From assembly GCF_947623445.1 (NCBI RefSeq), contig NC_135242.1:6634001-6698000 (forward strand): a DNA stretch of 64,000 nucleotides, in the 5' to 3' direction. This DNA is from Clavelina lepadiformis. Lineage: Eukaryota > Chordata > Ascidiacea > Aplousobranchia > Clavelinidae. Both the position numbers and the translations under genes were made by a program. Below the pieces are notes generated by a model. The model was not told the DNA's origin. It saw nothing but the letters and a program-made list of their open reading frames with translations, and did no database searches. Below, piece by piece: positions 1 to 11,900 of this stretch. Positions within the stretch are counted from its first letter, which is position 1. Every line of letters begins with the position of its first letter.

Positions 1-309
1 TTTTTACAATTATTTTGGACTACGAGTATCATTTATCATAACTTACCCTTTACTAAATTGACCTAAAATATGTGCATCGCAAATTTTGGCAATGTTCTTA
101 CTTACTGTTTGTCCTACCCAAAGTTTTTTTGCTATTAGCTGTTGAAAGCAACATTAGTATATGCTTTGTAATGCAGGGTTACTGCCAAACTGCTTTTATA
201 TGTATACTTACCAAAATTTCGTAAAATTGAACATCTTTATTGTCTGAACATTTTCAGCATTGTAGATATCAAGGATATTTTAAGCCATTAACATATTTTA
301 AAGTTGGCA
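1..309. other. 5' flank of the DNLZ-like gene
   Basis: AT-rich, with no coding exon that I can support. A pyrimidine-rich acceptor-like site (ending in TTTTCAG near 255) lies about 55 bases before the first in-frame ATG. It could be a 5'-UTR splice acceptor or, if this is a tunicate, a spliced-leader acceptor; the sequence alone does not decide. Confidence 0.3.
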
Positions 310-903
310 ATGTATAAAATAATTTTGCCATTTCGGCAATTTGTTAATATGTTGATGCCAGTCTGTGAGTGGTGTCCTGTGTTGAGCCAATATGCTCTAT
401 TCATGCCACCTAGAAGATTGATCCACATGCATGCGACAAGATCTTATTATTCTTTAAGATACAGTGATGGCGTATCATCCTGCGCAATTCGACTTACTGA
501 CAACAGGAAGAATTTCTGCACAAAATCGAATCACAACTCCACAAAAGCTCAAGCGGAAACACCTGATCACCAAGAAGCTTCAGATAAAAAGAATAAAAGG
601 AACACAGGACAAATGAAACTCCCTGAATCTACTCACTACCAACTTGTTTATACATGCACTGTGTGTAATGAGAGAAGTGCGAAGCATGTTTCCAAGAAGG
701 CTTATCATCATGGTGTTGTAATTGTTCAGTGTCCTGGATGCAAAAATCACCACATAATTGCTGATAACTTGGGCTGGTTTAGTGACTTAGAGGGAAAGAG
801 GAATATTGAAGAGATTTTAGCTGAGAAGGGGGAGAAGGTTGTGCGCATCACGACTGCCAGCAATGATGTTGTTATTGAGCCAAAAGATGACAAGAGTCCC
901 TAA
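310..903 (+). CDS. DNLZ: DNL-type zinc finger protein, mitochondrial (DNLZ/Zim17/Tim15-like)
   Basis: Single-exon frame of 197 residues. Known role of the family: an intramitochondrial zinc protein that keeps mitochondrial Hsp70 soluble and supports import and Fe-S biogenesis. Seen here: a DNL zinc-finger domain at about residues 105-175, with CTVC and CPGC as the two zinc ligand pairs, followed by the family signature [13 protein letters not shown]. The first ~60 residues are rich in Arg, Ser and aromatic residues with few acids, as expected of a mitochondrial presequence. Human DNLZ is about 178 residues, so length fits. The start is the first ATG in frame (310); ATG codons near 350 would give a shorter leader. 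A polyadenylation-like AATAAA lies near 1191. Downstream it faces the minus-strand C6orf89-like gene tail to tail. Confidence 0.9.
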   Translation: MYKIILPFRQFVNMLMPVCEWCPVLSQYALFMPPRRLIHMHATRSYYSLRYSDGVSSCAIRLTDNRKNFCTKSNHNSTKAQAETPDHQEASDKKNKRNTGQMKLPESTHYQLVYTCTVCNERSAKHVSKKAYHHGVVIVQCPGCKNHHIIADNLGWFSDLEGKRNIEEILAEKGEKVVRITTASNDVVIEPKDDKSP

Positions 904-1382
904 GACAAAGAGAGGTAGATAATCGCAGTGTGTTTCCAAATATCTTACCTCCGAACCTATAAATCTGCCGTTTATAACACTATAATGTATGATTAGCAAT
1001 TATGCAAATAGACAGGTTTATTTCATAATCTCTTTTAAACTACAAAGACTGCAAGTATTTTTTCTGCAATAGAAACAAATTCGAAATTCTTAGCACGATA
1101 TAAAATCCTATTAGCAACAATGACAGCATGCAATTATTGAAGAAATGAAAAATTGTGCATATTTACATATTATTTCAAAGTTGGCTTGTATAATAAACTA
1201 AAGATAAAACATAATCTCTCTGCAACAGTTAAACACAGCTAACATTACTACAAATTCTTGTTAAAAATACAAAAGCAATAAGCGTCTACAAAACAAATTA
1301 AGCGTGGCAGGAACAATGATTTCTTGTTATACAGTTATTGATATTGATTGCAGCCAAGCATAAGGAACAGTCAAATTATGTT
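904..1382. other. Convergent intergenic region / 3' UTRs
   Basis: AT-rich sequence between two converging genes. I see only probable 3' UTR, including an AATAAA near 1191, and no other gene or repeat. Confidence 0.4.
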
Positions 1383-3432
1383 TTAACCATGAGTATAGCT
1401 TGTTCCAATGGCCACTGCGTCTTTACTGTGTGGACGGAAAGCAACCAAGTACAGCCTTTCATTGGGAACATTTACTGTTAAATAAAAAACCAGTTTAAAA
1501 TTTAATGACATTTTTATTACCTTTTATGACTCATTACCCAAAATTGTCTCATACAAACACCTGAATCTTAACTGAGGCCAAGACAGCAAGAATATACCAA
1601 TTTGATGGCAGTATCACATGTATCTGAAATTAATACTGTTACAAAAGCCACTATGTTTGTTGTCAGTTAACTTACAAATTTGTCCTTTCTGCAGATAAAC
1701 TTCGAGTCTGGGACAGATATCCTTGCAGGTATCTTGTGCTTTGAGGATAAAGTGCATTGAACCATGCAGCTGAGCAAACCAACTTCCAGCATTCTCACCA
1801 TCATACGTTTTAAACTGTTTAGACACTTCAATTTATAACAACCATTTTTATTCTTTGTGTGGTGCAGTTCAGTTAATTATAAATTCCATTAAAACAAGGC
1901 CAAACATCATCATTTAACTCTGCGCGTTACTTACAGCTAATATCTTGGACGTGTTAGCTGCTTTTCTTCCAAGTAATAGAAAATTTCTGTTTTGCACTGG
2001 TTCACACATACCGGGCAAGAAATATGGTGTATAGTACAACTTGTGCATTTCCTTTGCCGAATCTTTGTGACATGTTGTCCTGTATAATTACATACATGTT
2101 TTAATCATGGTGCCTGCAGGTAGTTTTCTGTCACTATAAGTTAAACTATCCTTTCTAATTTTATTATTCTATTGTTGTATACATCGCCAAAATACCAATA
2201 TGAAGTGAAGTTTCCATGTTCTCCGTCTTTCATCTTTGCATGGACTTTTTCAATCAGATCCAGAATTGTAGCGTTGTCTAACTGCAGCCCTTTGGATACA
2301 CGTAGACCACAAAGCTTCTCGTTGCTCAGTGTTTCAGTATTGGTTTTGTAGATCTAATAGAATATATTTTGAAATTGGTGTTGGCACGTTATATATATAT
2401 ACATTTTAAGTACAGTAAAAGCAACATGTTTGATGATGTCATGGAAATCAAATGACAGTGTCATCCGGAATTCTTCATATTAATCACACTTGAAAGAGTG
2501 ATGTATAGAAATAACCCAATAGAACACTTCCACTTACTTCAAAAATGTCATTTAATGTGACTGATTGATGCATTGATTTCCAATCATGCATTGCATCACC
2601 GACCAATGCTGGTTCCATTCTGAATATAAGATCTTCCATGTATGACATATTGACATTATGCAACTCTGTCAGGTTTTTTAGGTTCTTGCACACCTTTTGG
2701 TTACAAAATAGTAAGTAAGTATTTTGGTAAATATTGGACAATTTTAATGAATTCCCACACACCTGGATATTGCCAGTTAAATGAAAGTAGGATGTGAAAT
2801 GTACTGCATTCTTAGTTTTGTTTCAATCTCAGTTTGCAAAATAGTAATATACATTTGTCATAAATCATACCTCACATTCTTCTGGAAGAAGACCCTGGTA
2901 GTCAGATTTGTAATATGGATTGTATAGAAAGCAGTCATCATACCAACTGGTCCAGTCATAGTAAGGAAGGATCTAGATGAATTCAAATAATAACAACACA
3001 AAACAGGACTGAGTCACAATAGCTAGGAGATCTTGAGTTTTAAGCAAAAGATTTTGTTAAAAGATGTTTAAATTACAACTTAATATTTTCAATTGCATCT
3101 GATAAATTCTAGAGATGGGATTAAATCTCTTTAGTACTTACATAGTTGACCATAAATTTTCTTGTTACAACTTTGGTAGCATAGTTGGTAGGGCTCCAAC
3201 ACAGAAATCCAAAAATAACACTGCATATCACTGCCCACTTTACACATTTATGGCGAAATCTTTTTTGACTTCCTTGTTGTGCAGCATGAATAATTGGCTG
3301 GGCTAATTCTTTGATTCTTTCTGCAGAATAACCAGAATCCTTGCATGCAACATATAACTTATGTATTTCTTTGTCAATAATTTTTAACTTTTTCTTCTTT
3401 GACAAAGAATGAGCTTCTTTGATAGGGTCCAT
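1383..3432 (-). CDS. C6orf89 (BRAP)-like type II membrane protein with cupin-like lumenal domain
   Basis: Seven-exon model on the minus strand: 3432-3142, 2972-2871, 2693-2538, 2353-2196, 2079-1935, 1814-1676 and 1474-1383. All introns are GT-AG, all phases agree, and the product is 360 residues. Order of parts: a helical charged cytoplasmic head, one membrane segment (about residues 62-82), then a lumenal region with PYYDWTSWYDDC, a C..C pair and TSYWTTC. The C-terminal third (YYTPYFLPGM ... GSWFAQLHGS ... YLQKGQILNVPNERLYLV) has the spacing of a JmjC/cupin-like fold. Human C6orf89 (about 347 residues) shows the same topology and similar segments from memory, so I name that family, but identity is low and function is unassigned. 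The Met start is the only one upstream of the membrane helix. The 158-base fourth exon uses the donor that restores phase (TG|GTATTT). Confidence 0.65.
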
Positions 3433-3968
3433 TTTAAGACTTATTTATATACCAAGTCTACAAAATAAAAAGCACTTCACTGATTAAAATATGTTACAAG
3501 TTACAATTCTGTAAAAATCTCATTGTAGAATTTGTAAGATGGACTACAGCTAAGTCACAACACATTTTTCAATAATATATGCACAGATGGAATATTTAAA
3601 ACGAATTCAACAGCGATAGTGCTGACAACTGCTGGAAGGAAGTGGAAATCTGATGCTTATAGACAAACATACCACCCACTTGAGGGTTTTCTAAGACTTA
3701 GACTTAGAGGAAGTAAAATCACACATAGGCACTAACATGCAAATATTATGAAGCACATCTTCATTGTAAAGTTCACAAGTATTTGGTAAATACAAAAACG
3801 ATATATTTTATTGCGTTAATATAAGAAAAATGGTTGTATGTATATAGTCAGGTGAAACGAATTAAAAAAAAACATTGCAAATATGATTATGAGACACTGC
3901 CTGCAGTAACGAACCAATAGCTCTAAGCAAATTAAGCTTGCTCCAAATCATCCAAGTGACTTTTTTAA
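3433..3968. other. Intergenic region between two minus-strand genes
   Basis: AT-rich spacer holding the promoter and 5' UTR of the C6orf89-like gene and the 3' UTR of the upstream minus-strand gene. No other feature seen. Confidence 0.4.
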
Positions 3969-4967
3969 TCAGATTTCTTGATCTTGTTTCGTTTTAGCTC
4001 TTTTTGATGGTGGGGGAGATGTTGCTGCTTTTGAAGATACCCCAGCCAGGTCATAAAAAAAATTTGATGCCTTCTTACCATCCTTTGCGTAGTTACTACT
4101 GTGGTATTTCCAATAATACTTTTTTTTCTCTAGAGAAAGTATATCAGCTAATTTCATCAGAACTTCCACCCGATCTTCTTCGCTGCAATAAATAACGGCC
4201 ACACCTTGGCTAAAGTTTGAAGCATTTGGATTAGGACGGCGCGTTGATACTTTGAAAGGTACATTTAGCAGTTGAACATTATCTCGTAATCGTTGATAAC
4301 AAACGTCAAGGTCGGTCAGGCCATCTTCATTTTCCTTGAGTTTATTGAAAAATAGAGTCCATTTTCCTGTCTTAGTGGGCCTACCACTTTCTGTTCTTGA
4401 TGATTCAGGTGGAAATAACCAATAATCTAGCACTATTTTGCTCGGCTGGCCAAGGCCTTTGTAGTGTTCGTCGGCTTCAGTATTGTCCAGGAATTTCTTT
4501 CTTACTTTCAGGGCACAGTTAACAATTTCAGGTTTGAGGTAATAACATACATTGTTGGTAAAATCTAATGAAACGGTGAAACTCAGGTCACCAGCATATT
4601 GACTGGATAAATCTTTATCCAATAACAATAAATACTTGTGAGGGTCAACATCATCTTCTTTGCCATAAGTCATATCAAGTGTAATTCTATTGTTAAAGGA
4701 AATGCTACGAAGGTTTGGAGTTAATCCATAATCTACAAGCATTTTTGCTTGTGGATCTGTGTACCAGGCAGTTTTAAGTACGGGATCTTTTGTCAGATCT
4801 GGCTCTTTCAAATGCTCAATCAAAAACTCCAAAAAATCTTCCTGGGCTTTTCCACGCGCGTTTTTGGAAAAGGTGTTGAAAGCCCATCGTGCATATCCTG
4901 GGTCAGTATCTAAAACGTACTGAAAGGTGTGACCTCTATACTTGCCAAAATCCATGACTTGTGACAT
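3969..4967 (-). CDS. ExoX C-terminal-like plus UPF0696/C11orf68-like protein
   Basis: Single exon, 332 residues. The first ~30 residues (MDFGKYRGHTFQYVL, then DPGYARWA) match the small 'GKyrGktf..v...DpgYlrWa' module found at the C-terminus of exodeoxyribonuclease X-like proteins; here it is N-terminal and lacks an attached nuclease domain. Residues about 180-310 (LDYWLFPPES, GKWTLFF, FKVSTRRPNPNASN, VAVIYCSEEDRVEV, YYWKYHSSNYA) resemble the UPF0696 (BLES03/C11orf68) fold, related to eIF4E in structure and of unknown function. The C-terminus is Ser/Pro/Lys-rich with a possible nuclear localisation run (SKRAKTKQ). The middle part has no family I recognise. No intron is needed. Both domain calls rest on motif memory, the first being the stronger. 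Confidence 0.65.
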   Translation of the reverse strand: MSQVMDFGKYRGHTFQYVLDTDPGYARWAFNTFSKNARGKAQEDFLEFLIEHLKEPDLTKDPVLKTAWYTDPQAKMLVDYGLTPNLRSISFNNRITLDMTYGKEDDVDPHKYLLLLDKDLSSQYAGDLSFTVSLDFTNNVCYYLKPEIVNCALKVRKKFLDNTEADEHYKGLGQPSKIVLDYWLFPPESSRTESGRPTKTGKWTLFFNKLKENEDGLTDLDVCYQRLRDNVQLLNVPFKVSTRRPNPNASNFSQGVAVIYCSEEDRVEVLMKLADILSLEKKKYYWKYHSSNYAKDGKKASNFFYDLAGVSSKAATSPPPSKRAKTKQDQEI

Positions 4968-5179
4968 TTTATTCAGCCGTACATAAACAACTTAGATATC
5001 TGCTGTATATTGGGATTGTTTGCTTTAAATATCACTGCACATAAAATTGATTTCTGTATTAAAACAACACAATAAAAATAATTAAAAGTCAATGTTTCAA
5101 GTTATTATATTAACAGAATACACTGGCATATAAAATATTTAAAAACCGATTGTTGTTGAAAATTAGGCACATAGTATTT

Positions 5180-5262
5180 GGTCATTATGAGGTTTGAACT
5201 GACAACGGACAGATGTCAATTTCATTTGATTACAAAACAGCAGCCATGCCAGAAAACCTAAC
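5180..5262 (-). repeat. tRNA-like relic, probable SINE head
   Basis: On the minus strand a box-A-like stretch (TGGCATGGCTGC) is followed 45-50 bases later by a box-B-like stretch (AGTTCAAACCT), the spacing of a Pol III tRNA promoter. Stems do not close well enough for a functional tRNA. Most likely the 5' part of an old tRNA-derived SINE. Confidence 0.35.
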
Positions 5263-7109
5263 AACTGCTAAGACTAAGTTGCTAATTACCAAACAAAAGT
5301 CTGATAACAGCAAACCTGGCTACATTAACTACATATTATACATTTAATTTTTGATATTCTCTAACTTTGTTACTGTGTGTTTTTTTGTTCTAGTTAATGG
5401 TGAAGTCAATAATTTTGTTTTGTCAACGTAAGTATTTATTGGGATTAATGACCTTGTTAACCCTCCAACGTCATTACATGTTTTAAGCTTCTGGGCTTTG
5501 TCGTATTTTTCCCGCTGGTTGATTGTTTGTGACCGTATTTCTTGATATGTTTTGCTGCACCAAGGTTAACACCAATATTTTTGCTCCCCATAAACAGCAG
5601 CGAAAAAAAAATATTATAAAAATAAATAAATAGGCTAAACGTTTTATTCTCAAATGAATGAAACTAAAACATTACATAACCCTTCATTGCAACATCATTT
5701 GTATATCCATAGCACTTTTTACCTTTAATAAAGTGCACTATCGTTGTGTTCTTCTTAACAGATTAACATGTTTGAGAGCACCAAACACTGAAAAACCAGT
5801 AGACTGTCATAAGTAAAGAATAAACGCTACTAAAAGCCTAAGCCATACATAAGAATAGAAGTGCTCTAAGATAGGATGGTAAAACTACCATAATTAATAC
5901 TACATTTTATGGTGTTTCTGGCTACATACTGACATATGGCAATAAACAGACACATGAATATAGCCTACACAGCGTATGTCCCTGTCAATTTTTAAATCTT
6001 GTACCAAGCATTTCCGTTGTTTACAGACTAACCAATACTAACATGGTAGAGTTAATCTATCACCACGTTTGTTTAAATAGATGAAGACATTTCCTGGTCT
6101 CGCTCTACTTTTGTACACATTTCACCGTTTTGTGCGTAAACATGATTTACCAGTAAGTATACATGCAGTTACCAAAAATAAGAAATAAGTCGATATTTAC
6201 ATCTAATAATGAAACCACAAATTCCTTTTGAAACCACGGTACCAGGCATTCGAAGTTTAACTAAATCAAATGCTTTCACTCTGTTTGTTTTCCAAATACG
6301 AGCAGAGCAAATATCATAAATTTACTTGGAAAGTCACTCAACATGTTTACATTTCAAACCGTGAATCTTTGACTCCAGTTGGGACGTCCCCTATACTATT
6401 ACCGATATAAAACCAACCAAGAAAAGAAATTAATTCTTTGAAAGGACCTGAACTTTTAGATGTTCAAACAAAACTACTTGTAAATTTATAAAATTTACCT
6501 ATTAGGTGTCTATAGAAAAAGATAGACATTGCTTACACAGAAATACGTCTACAAAAATATTTTTATTGAAAAGCTATATAAGATGTGAGTGTATGTCATG
6601 ATGATTATGTAAGATATTTATAGCCGTATGTTTGTTTTTATATGCAAAGTGGAGGGCTGGAGCCTGGACGTCGAGGCTGAAAACTCATCTTCCGAAATTT
6701 TACGCATACCAAGGATGCATTTCGAAACGCCAGAAATTAATATGACCCATAGTAGAAAGTGTGTTACATGCACATGACTCACTAACAGCCACAAAGCTAA
6801 ATACATGAACACAAACCACACTTTTCTATTTTTACCCCAATTTGTACTACCGGTAACTAAGCAAAGAGTTAAGTCTCCAGTGCGTGCTGTATCCAGTGTT
6901 ATGTTCTATATATGCACGTATACATGATTTTTCGTCAAAAATAACCATAGGCTGTGTTTTCCAGGCACTGCATTCAGGAACATAATTTTGTAACCATCGT
7001 ATAGAATTAAAACATATACCGATAATTGCTAGATTAGGTTAAATTTCATATGGATTTTCTTCCAATAGTAATGGATGTGGTATCTCTTTTTCCTTGATGT
7101 GAGCCTTAC

Positions 7110-7780
7110 ATGCTAATGTTGTAATGACTTGACTTTAGTCGACTTGAGTCACATTTTTTCATATCTTGAGTTGACTCGAGTCAGCCTGATTTGAAAGTTT
7201 GCTTAGAGCGCAGGGGATAAAAATTGATTGCACGTATAATGGCTATTGTTTCATTTTGATTGTGCTGGGTATTTCTGACTCAAAAACAGAAAACCTACCA
7301 ACATTGGAGTCAAGAGTCCAAAATTATTCGAGTTTTATGACAGTCATCATAACAAATTAGGAGCTTCAGGTAAGAGGATCGAGTATTTTTCAAAAACAAA
7401 TTACATTTACGTTATGATACCAGTATAACAACACTAAACGTGATGTAAGGAAAATTTTTAACTTGACTGCCTTGACTTTGGTTACAGTTTAAATTGACTT
7501 GATATACAACTTAAATTGACTTCTGATTCACAGTTTGTTTGCATTTAGCTATGTCAAATTTTTCAGTAGGTTTTTTTATTGCAGACGCAGTGTGACTAGC
7601 CTATATATGACACGTTAAAATGGTTTTGATAGATTTACCCTACTACCCAGATAGGAAAGTTTGCAAGTGCGCAGAGGATCAATATTAATTGCGCATGCAA
7701 TGGCTATTGTTTCACCTTATTTTGAGAGGGATTTCTCACCTAAAAACAGCAAATTTTAGAACAATCTGAGTTTAAAAATT
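7110..7780. repeat. Tandemly duplicated block rich in CTTGA motifs
   Basis: Two diverged copies (about 7110-7320 and 7455-7780). Each starts with a run of CTTGACT/GAGTC pentamers and continues into a shared segment with ATGGCTATTGTTTCA and CAAAAACAG landmarks. I estimate 70-75% identity by eye. No coding potential. Confidence 0.6.
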
Positions 7781-7976
7781 TTTGAAATTTGGTTATCCAG
7801 TGATGAGCTGATGGCAATTAGCAAATATGTTTTAAAGAATTTTTGCAGAATTTCATTGTTTGAAATAAGTAAGAGCGAAATATAACATATGATTTTAATA
7901 TAACCTACTTACACCAACTTTTAGCTTTAAACGTACGATAGATCCAGACTTATATACCGTATAAACCTGTAGCAAC

Positions 7977-10280
7977 ATGACACCTAAAAATGGGAGAAAT
8001 AGAAGGAAACATGCTACAACTATGGGTGATTTATTGTCAATGTCAACTCATGAACCAAGTTTCAGACAAGGCCATGTTGGAGATTTTAGTACAAAAAGCA
8101 AGGAAGATTTGTTGGAGTTATTGGAAAGGCAGGAAAAGCTACTTGCCAACAGGTAATCGAAATAGTAATTATCTACTTCAGATAATATTGTTAAATTTTA
8201 ATAATTTTAATTTTATTTGTTAAATTGTCTTTGTGGTTCATACTCCTGGCTCATAACTTTGTTGGTGCATTTGTTTTACCAGGGGATTCTTGTCGAAATT
8301 GCCAGATCAAGGTGAGAAGATATCCTCTTTTGCAAATACGCTGCGAGAAAGAATTGCACATTTGAATTCAGTGGAATCTCACATCAAGGATGTTGATATA
8401 ACAGAGCAGGAATTTGTACGCTAAATTTCATTATACGCTAAATGAGTCTTGTAGTATTTTGGTAATTTCAAGTATTTTTAATACCTAGTCACTTTAATCA
8501 TTCCTTTTACACTATATGTATTATATTCTTTCAATACTATTGTTTATTTTTTCATTTCGTATGAATTTGGCTAAATTCTTTGATGTTCAGATGACTTCCT
8601 CACATGCAAAAGATACTGCAGTAGAAATAGTAGACGATGTAAAAGCAATGCAGTCTGAAAATGAGAGCGCCAAACTTGAGGTATGCGCAGCATTGATGGT
8701 GATGCATCACCACAAGTTGCAATTTCTTTTGATTCTTTAAAATTTCTTTAAAAAGCATTAGACTAGTCAAAATTTTCGATAAATGTACAATGAACTATGA
8801 TATATACCGGTAATACATTTTGTTTCTGTAATTATGATATATGCCTAATTCTACTTCTAAAGCATAATATCAATATTATACAGTATATTGAATAGTTTGT
8901 AGTCAATATCACGCTTTTGCCTCTCGGAGCGTGAACACAGCTAATTTGTGTAATTGCCTAAAGTTGTGTATGAATTTAAGTACAGTTGTACGTAACCTAA
9001 CTGTAGTGTAGTAACGCAAATGCACCACCTTATCTGATGTGATCTTTCTCAAACACTAAAGTCTATTTACAATTTCTCCACTCCCTAGAGTCATCCTACT
9101 CAAGAACCAAGCATAGAAAACAAACTTGCAGTGGTTGAGAAAAGTTTTACAAACTTAGCCATTCATGAGGGTCCTCATTATGATGTGGTAAAACGAGCAG
9201 CTGCAAAACAAAAAAGATCAAAATTTTCTCTACATCGGTAAGATGCTAGCATATTTTCGACTTATCACATTGCAAAATCAATTAACTTTGTCATAAAATT
9301 ATTATGTTGCAATGACTATTTGGTAGTGGAATAACATTATTGGTGACCTGTAGCCTTATATACAATCCTTTTGTTGTTGTATTATCCATGTGTTGTATGT
9401 GTTGCACATGTTGTAATTTTCTGGCTTTTGGATGTAACGGCAGACTTAGTGAATTAAGCATTTTGTGCAGACAGCAAGAAAAGGATTTACTTAAGGAGAG
9501 TAAATCATCAACTGCTTCTGGGGAAATGTTTCCAGCAACAACCAAAGCAAAGTCAAGTTCTCACAACAGTAATGGTATGTATTGGTTGTGTTGATGTTTC
9601 AAAATTTTGGGTTTCGGTTACCAGTTTCTACTTATCCAATTTTGAGCAAAATATCCAAATTTTGTTTTTCATTTAATTATAAAATGTTTTTTTATTTATC
9701 AGTCCATTCCAATTTAGAGCTGTCTGCTGCTACTATGAAAGATGTAAAGCACCCAGCAATGTTGATATCTATTGAAGAATGTCGACAGTTACACACAACG
9801 CAGCAAGCTTTTATAAAGGTGCCATTTTGATTGTTGGACATTAGTTATGTTTCAAACATTCAAAGTTGTTTTGATGAGTTTTAAATTTTAATTTAAAATA
9901 TTTACATTACAATATATGGTCACTAGTAGTGTTATTCATTAATTGTTCAAATAGTTTGACAGGATGACAGTTCTTGAGTAGAAACTGCAAACAAAAGTAA
10001 CTGCAACTGTTCCTTCACTTCCTTTTCCTAATGACATGATATTAAATTATTAACGGCTTGCATCTCACAGCAACAACAAGCTCGTCTCACAGCAGAGAGA
10101 ATGATGGCAAAATATGGTATGGGTGAATGTTCTGGATTGTCAGGAATAGAAGACTTTCACCCAGAAGGGATCGCAATGCAAGATGATGATAATGATGACC
10201 CTGAGGGTAATAACGAAGAGATTCAACATGTTGGCCCCACTCTTGATGGTTTTAGTGGAGATCTCAATGGAGTTGATTGA
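7977..10280 (+). CDS. POLR2M: RNA polymerase II subunit M / Gdown1 homologue
   Basis: Seven exons: 7977-8152, 8283-8415, 8591-8680, 9089-9237, 9471-9574, 9703-9818 and 10071-10280. All borders are GT-AG and phases close to 325 residues (human about 368). Known role: Gdown1 binds Pol II, blocks TFIIF, and makes the polymerase Mediator-dependent. Seen: the N-terminal LLELLERQEKLLANRGF.SKLPDQGEKI block, equivalent to human LREMLKRQERLL...F.CKLPDKGKKI; a central EGPHYDVV block like human KPHYMEVL; and the C-terminal HPAMLISIEECRQL...QQ block like LLSIEESLALQKQQ, followed by an acidic tail. The start could also be the in-frame ATG at 8022, whose product begins MGDLLSMS. A putative alternative acceptor at exon 5 (three bases earlier or later) would break phase, supporting the one chosen. 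Confidence 0.9.
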
Positions 10281-11528
10281 TCCTAACCGGGATTTTTAAG
10301 GAGAAAGAGTTTAATTCGTACCTCATTTTTCCATTTATTTGCTTAAAACTGATATCACTAGTGCAGTTCCACCATGTCAGGTCCGACAGGTTATTATTGA
10401 AGTTATTTACAAGATCTTCACATGATGCTTATGCAGGAATATAAGTGTCAGAAGGCAAATTGTCAGACAATTTACTGCCATCAACTTTTGAAGATTATAA
10501 CCTTTGCTCTGTTACAGTGTTAGACTGTGTTTACTGATTAAGTCATTTATGATTTAATTTTGTTGCTATAGACTCATAATGTTCAATTGAGAGTGTTGCA
10601 GGACATGTGAAATTACAGTTCAGTTGGTTTCTTGTTGCTTCACAGACTAAACATTTTTTGTATAGAATGTGTGGGTATAATGTTGTTGAAATGTATGAAC
10701 TTTTTAAATACAATAACAATGTGTATTTATGGTAGTGTTTCAACTCAAGCCTATTTAGAATTTAGTTTGGGATTACATGACAATAAGAAATCAAAACTAG
10801 CATATTTATTCAAAGTGGAGTTGTTTATTCAGTATACTGTTTCATTGTTCTATATATTCTTTTTCTTATATTTGTTAAATATTTTGGCAGATATTTGTAG
10901 GGTATGTTACCATTTTATATTTGAAATAAATTGAGCATAAAGTATTTAATGTGTGCGAAGCGTCTAGAAAAGATCATATTTCAAAATTGGTGAGTATTTA
11001 TCGTGCTTTATCAGGTTTTGTCTCACGTTTTATTAATCTTTGATTTCAGTTAGTAAAAAACTAGTACAAATTTTCTGATCTGTTGGTGGAAAGTAATCAC
11101 TAAATTGAATGGAAAATCTATTTAACATGTTTATTTAAGTATGGTATTACTAATGCAGAACTGTATCGCATGGAAGATTCAATACTTTACCTGACCTTAT
11201 AAATCAACTTGTAAGTTGTAGTATCTTTTGTTTTTTTGTTCTTCCTGTACGCCAGCTATTATTCGCTTGTGCTTTACTTAGGATCCATTTTTTACATTGT
11301 TACCAAACAACTCACGTAAATTTGCGTTATGTTTAAAGTATTACAGCATACTACCAGCTGTGCAGTGTAGACGTTGCCAATACGTTACAGCTTTGCTAAC
11401 TACTGGCATTGTGATTTATTCACCTTTGATTATTGCTTTAATTGTACAGATTAAGCCTTTGCAGAAAAGAGAGAGGACTAATATATTATTTTGGATTTTA
11501 AATTATCTTGACACACAACTTTGGCGAA
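10281..11528. other. POLR2M 3' region and TMEM254 upstream region
   Basis: AT-rich, with no supported exon. The reading frame at 10632-10934 is low-complexity and unsupported. Splice-acceptor-like sites near 11470 could belong to the 5' UTR of the first TMEM254 copy. Confidence 0.35.
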
Positions 11529-11900
11529 ATGCCAACACCGGAACCAAACAATTCCACATACTTTCGAAAGCCAAATATTGTTGTGGCAGTTCTACTTCTT
11601 GCTGGTATGACTATGTTGCACTTTGGATCGTTTAGTCCAAATTCAGTTCCTCATGCATATTTGGGACCCATCGGGTTGCTTTATACATTTTTGGCTTTCA
11701 CCCATCCGTGGGCAATTCGATCCATCTACGGATTTGCAGTAACAGGTCATATTGTGGGAGCAATTTCAACCCTATATTTGACAAAGAAGAAAGGGATCAT
11801 TGATTCTACAACAAGATTTAAATGGTTCATACAGACCCTTATATTTGGTATTGGATCATCTTCTTTGCTGATGGCATATTCCCCAAAAAAATCCAATTAA
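11529..11900 (+). CDS. TMEM254: TMEM254 family membrane protein, copy 1
   Basis: Uninterrupted frame of 123 residues, the length of human TMEM254, when started at MPTPEPNN; an in-frame ATG at 11508 would add seven residues. Family features: N-terminal STYFR, three to four hydrophobic segments, YLGPIGLL, H..GA IH-type helix, KKKGI.D.TTRFKWF.QT.IFG, and the C-terminal AYSPKKSN. The function of the family is not established; it is a small multi-pass membrane protein. It forms a tandem pair with the next gene (about 710 bases apart), sharing length and core motifs. No intron is present in either copy's coding part. Confidence 0.8.
   Translation: MPTPEPNNSTYFRKPNIVVAVLLLAGMTMLHFGSFSPNSVPHAYLGPIGLLYTFLAFTHPWAIRSIYGFAVTGHIVGAISTLYLTKKKGIIDSTTRFKWFIQTLIFGIGSSSLLMAYSPKKSN

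Larger units (their letters stand above)
4968..7976. other. Divergent intergenic region with repeats
   Basis: Three kilobases between a minus-strand gene and POLR2M. It contains a tRNA-like relic (5180-5262) and a duplicated block (7110-7780), listed separately. Short open frames, such as one at 6618-6821 on the minus strand, show no domain or splice support. I see no gene. Confidence 0.4.

Noticed and set aside
6081-6152. Exon-like piece starting MKTFPGLALLLYTF and ending at a good donor
   Set aside because: It looks like a signal-peptide exon, but I found no compatible downstream exon before POLR2M.
10632-10934. 100-codon open frame downstream of POLR2M
   Set aside because: Phe/Tyr/Leu-rich AT-driven composition without family or splice support.
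11297-11635. Open frame of 112 codons overlapping the first TMEM254 copy
   Set aside because: It is in another frame from the TMEM254 coding sequence, low-complexity, and ends within the real gene.
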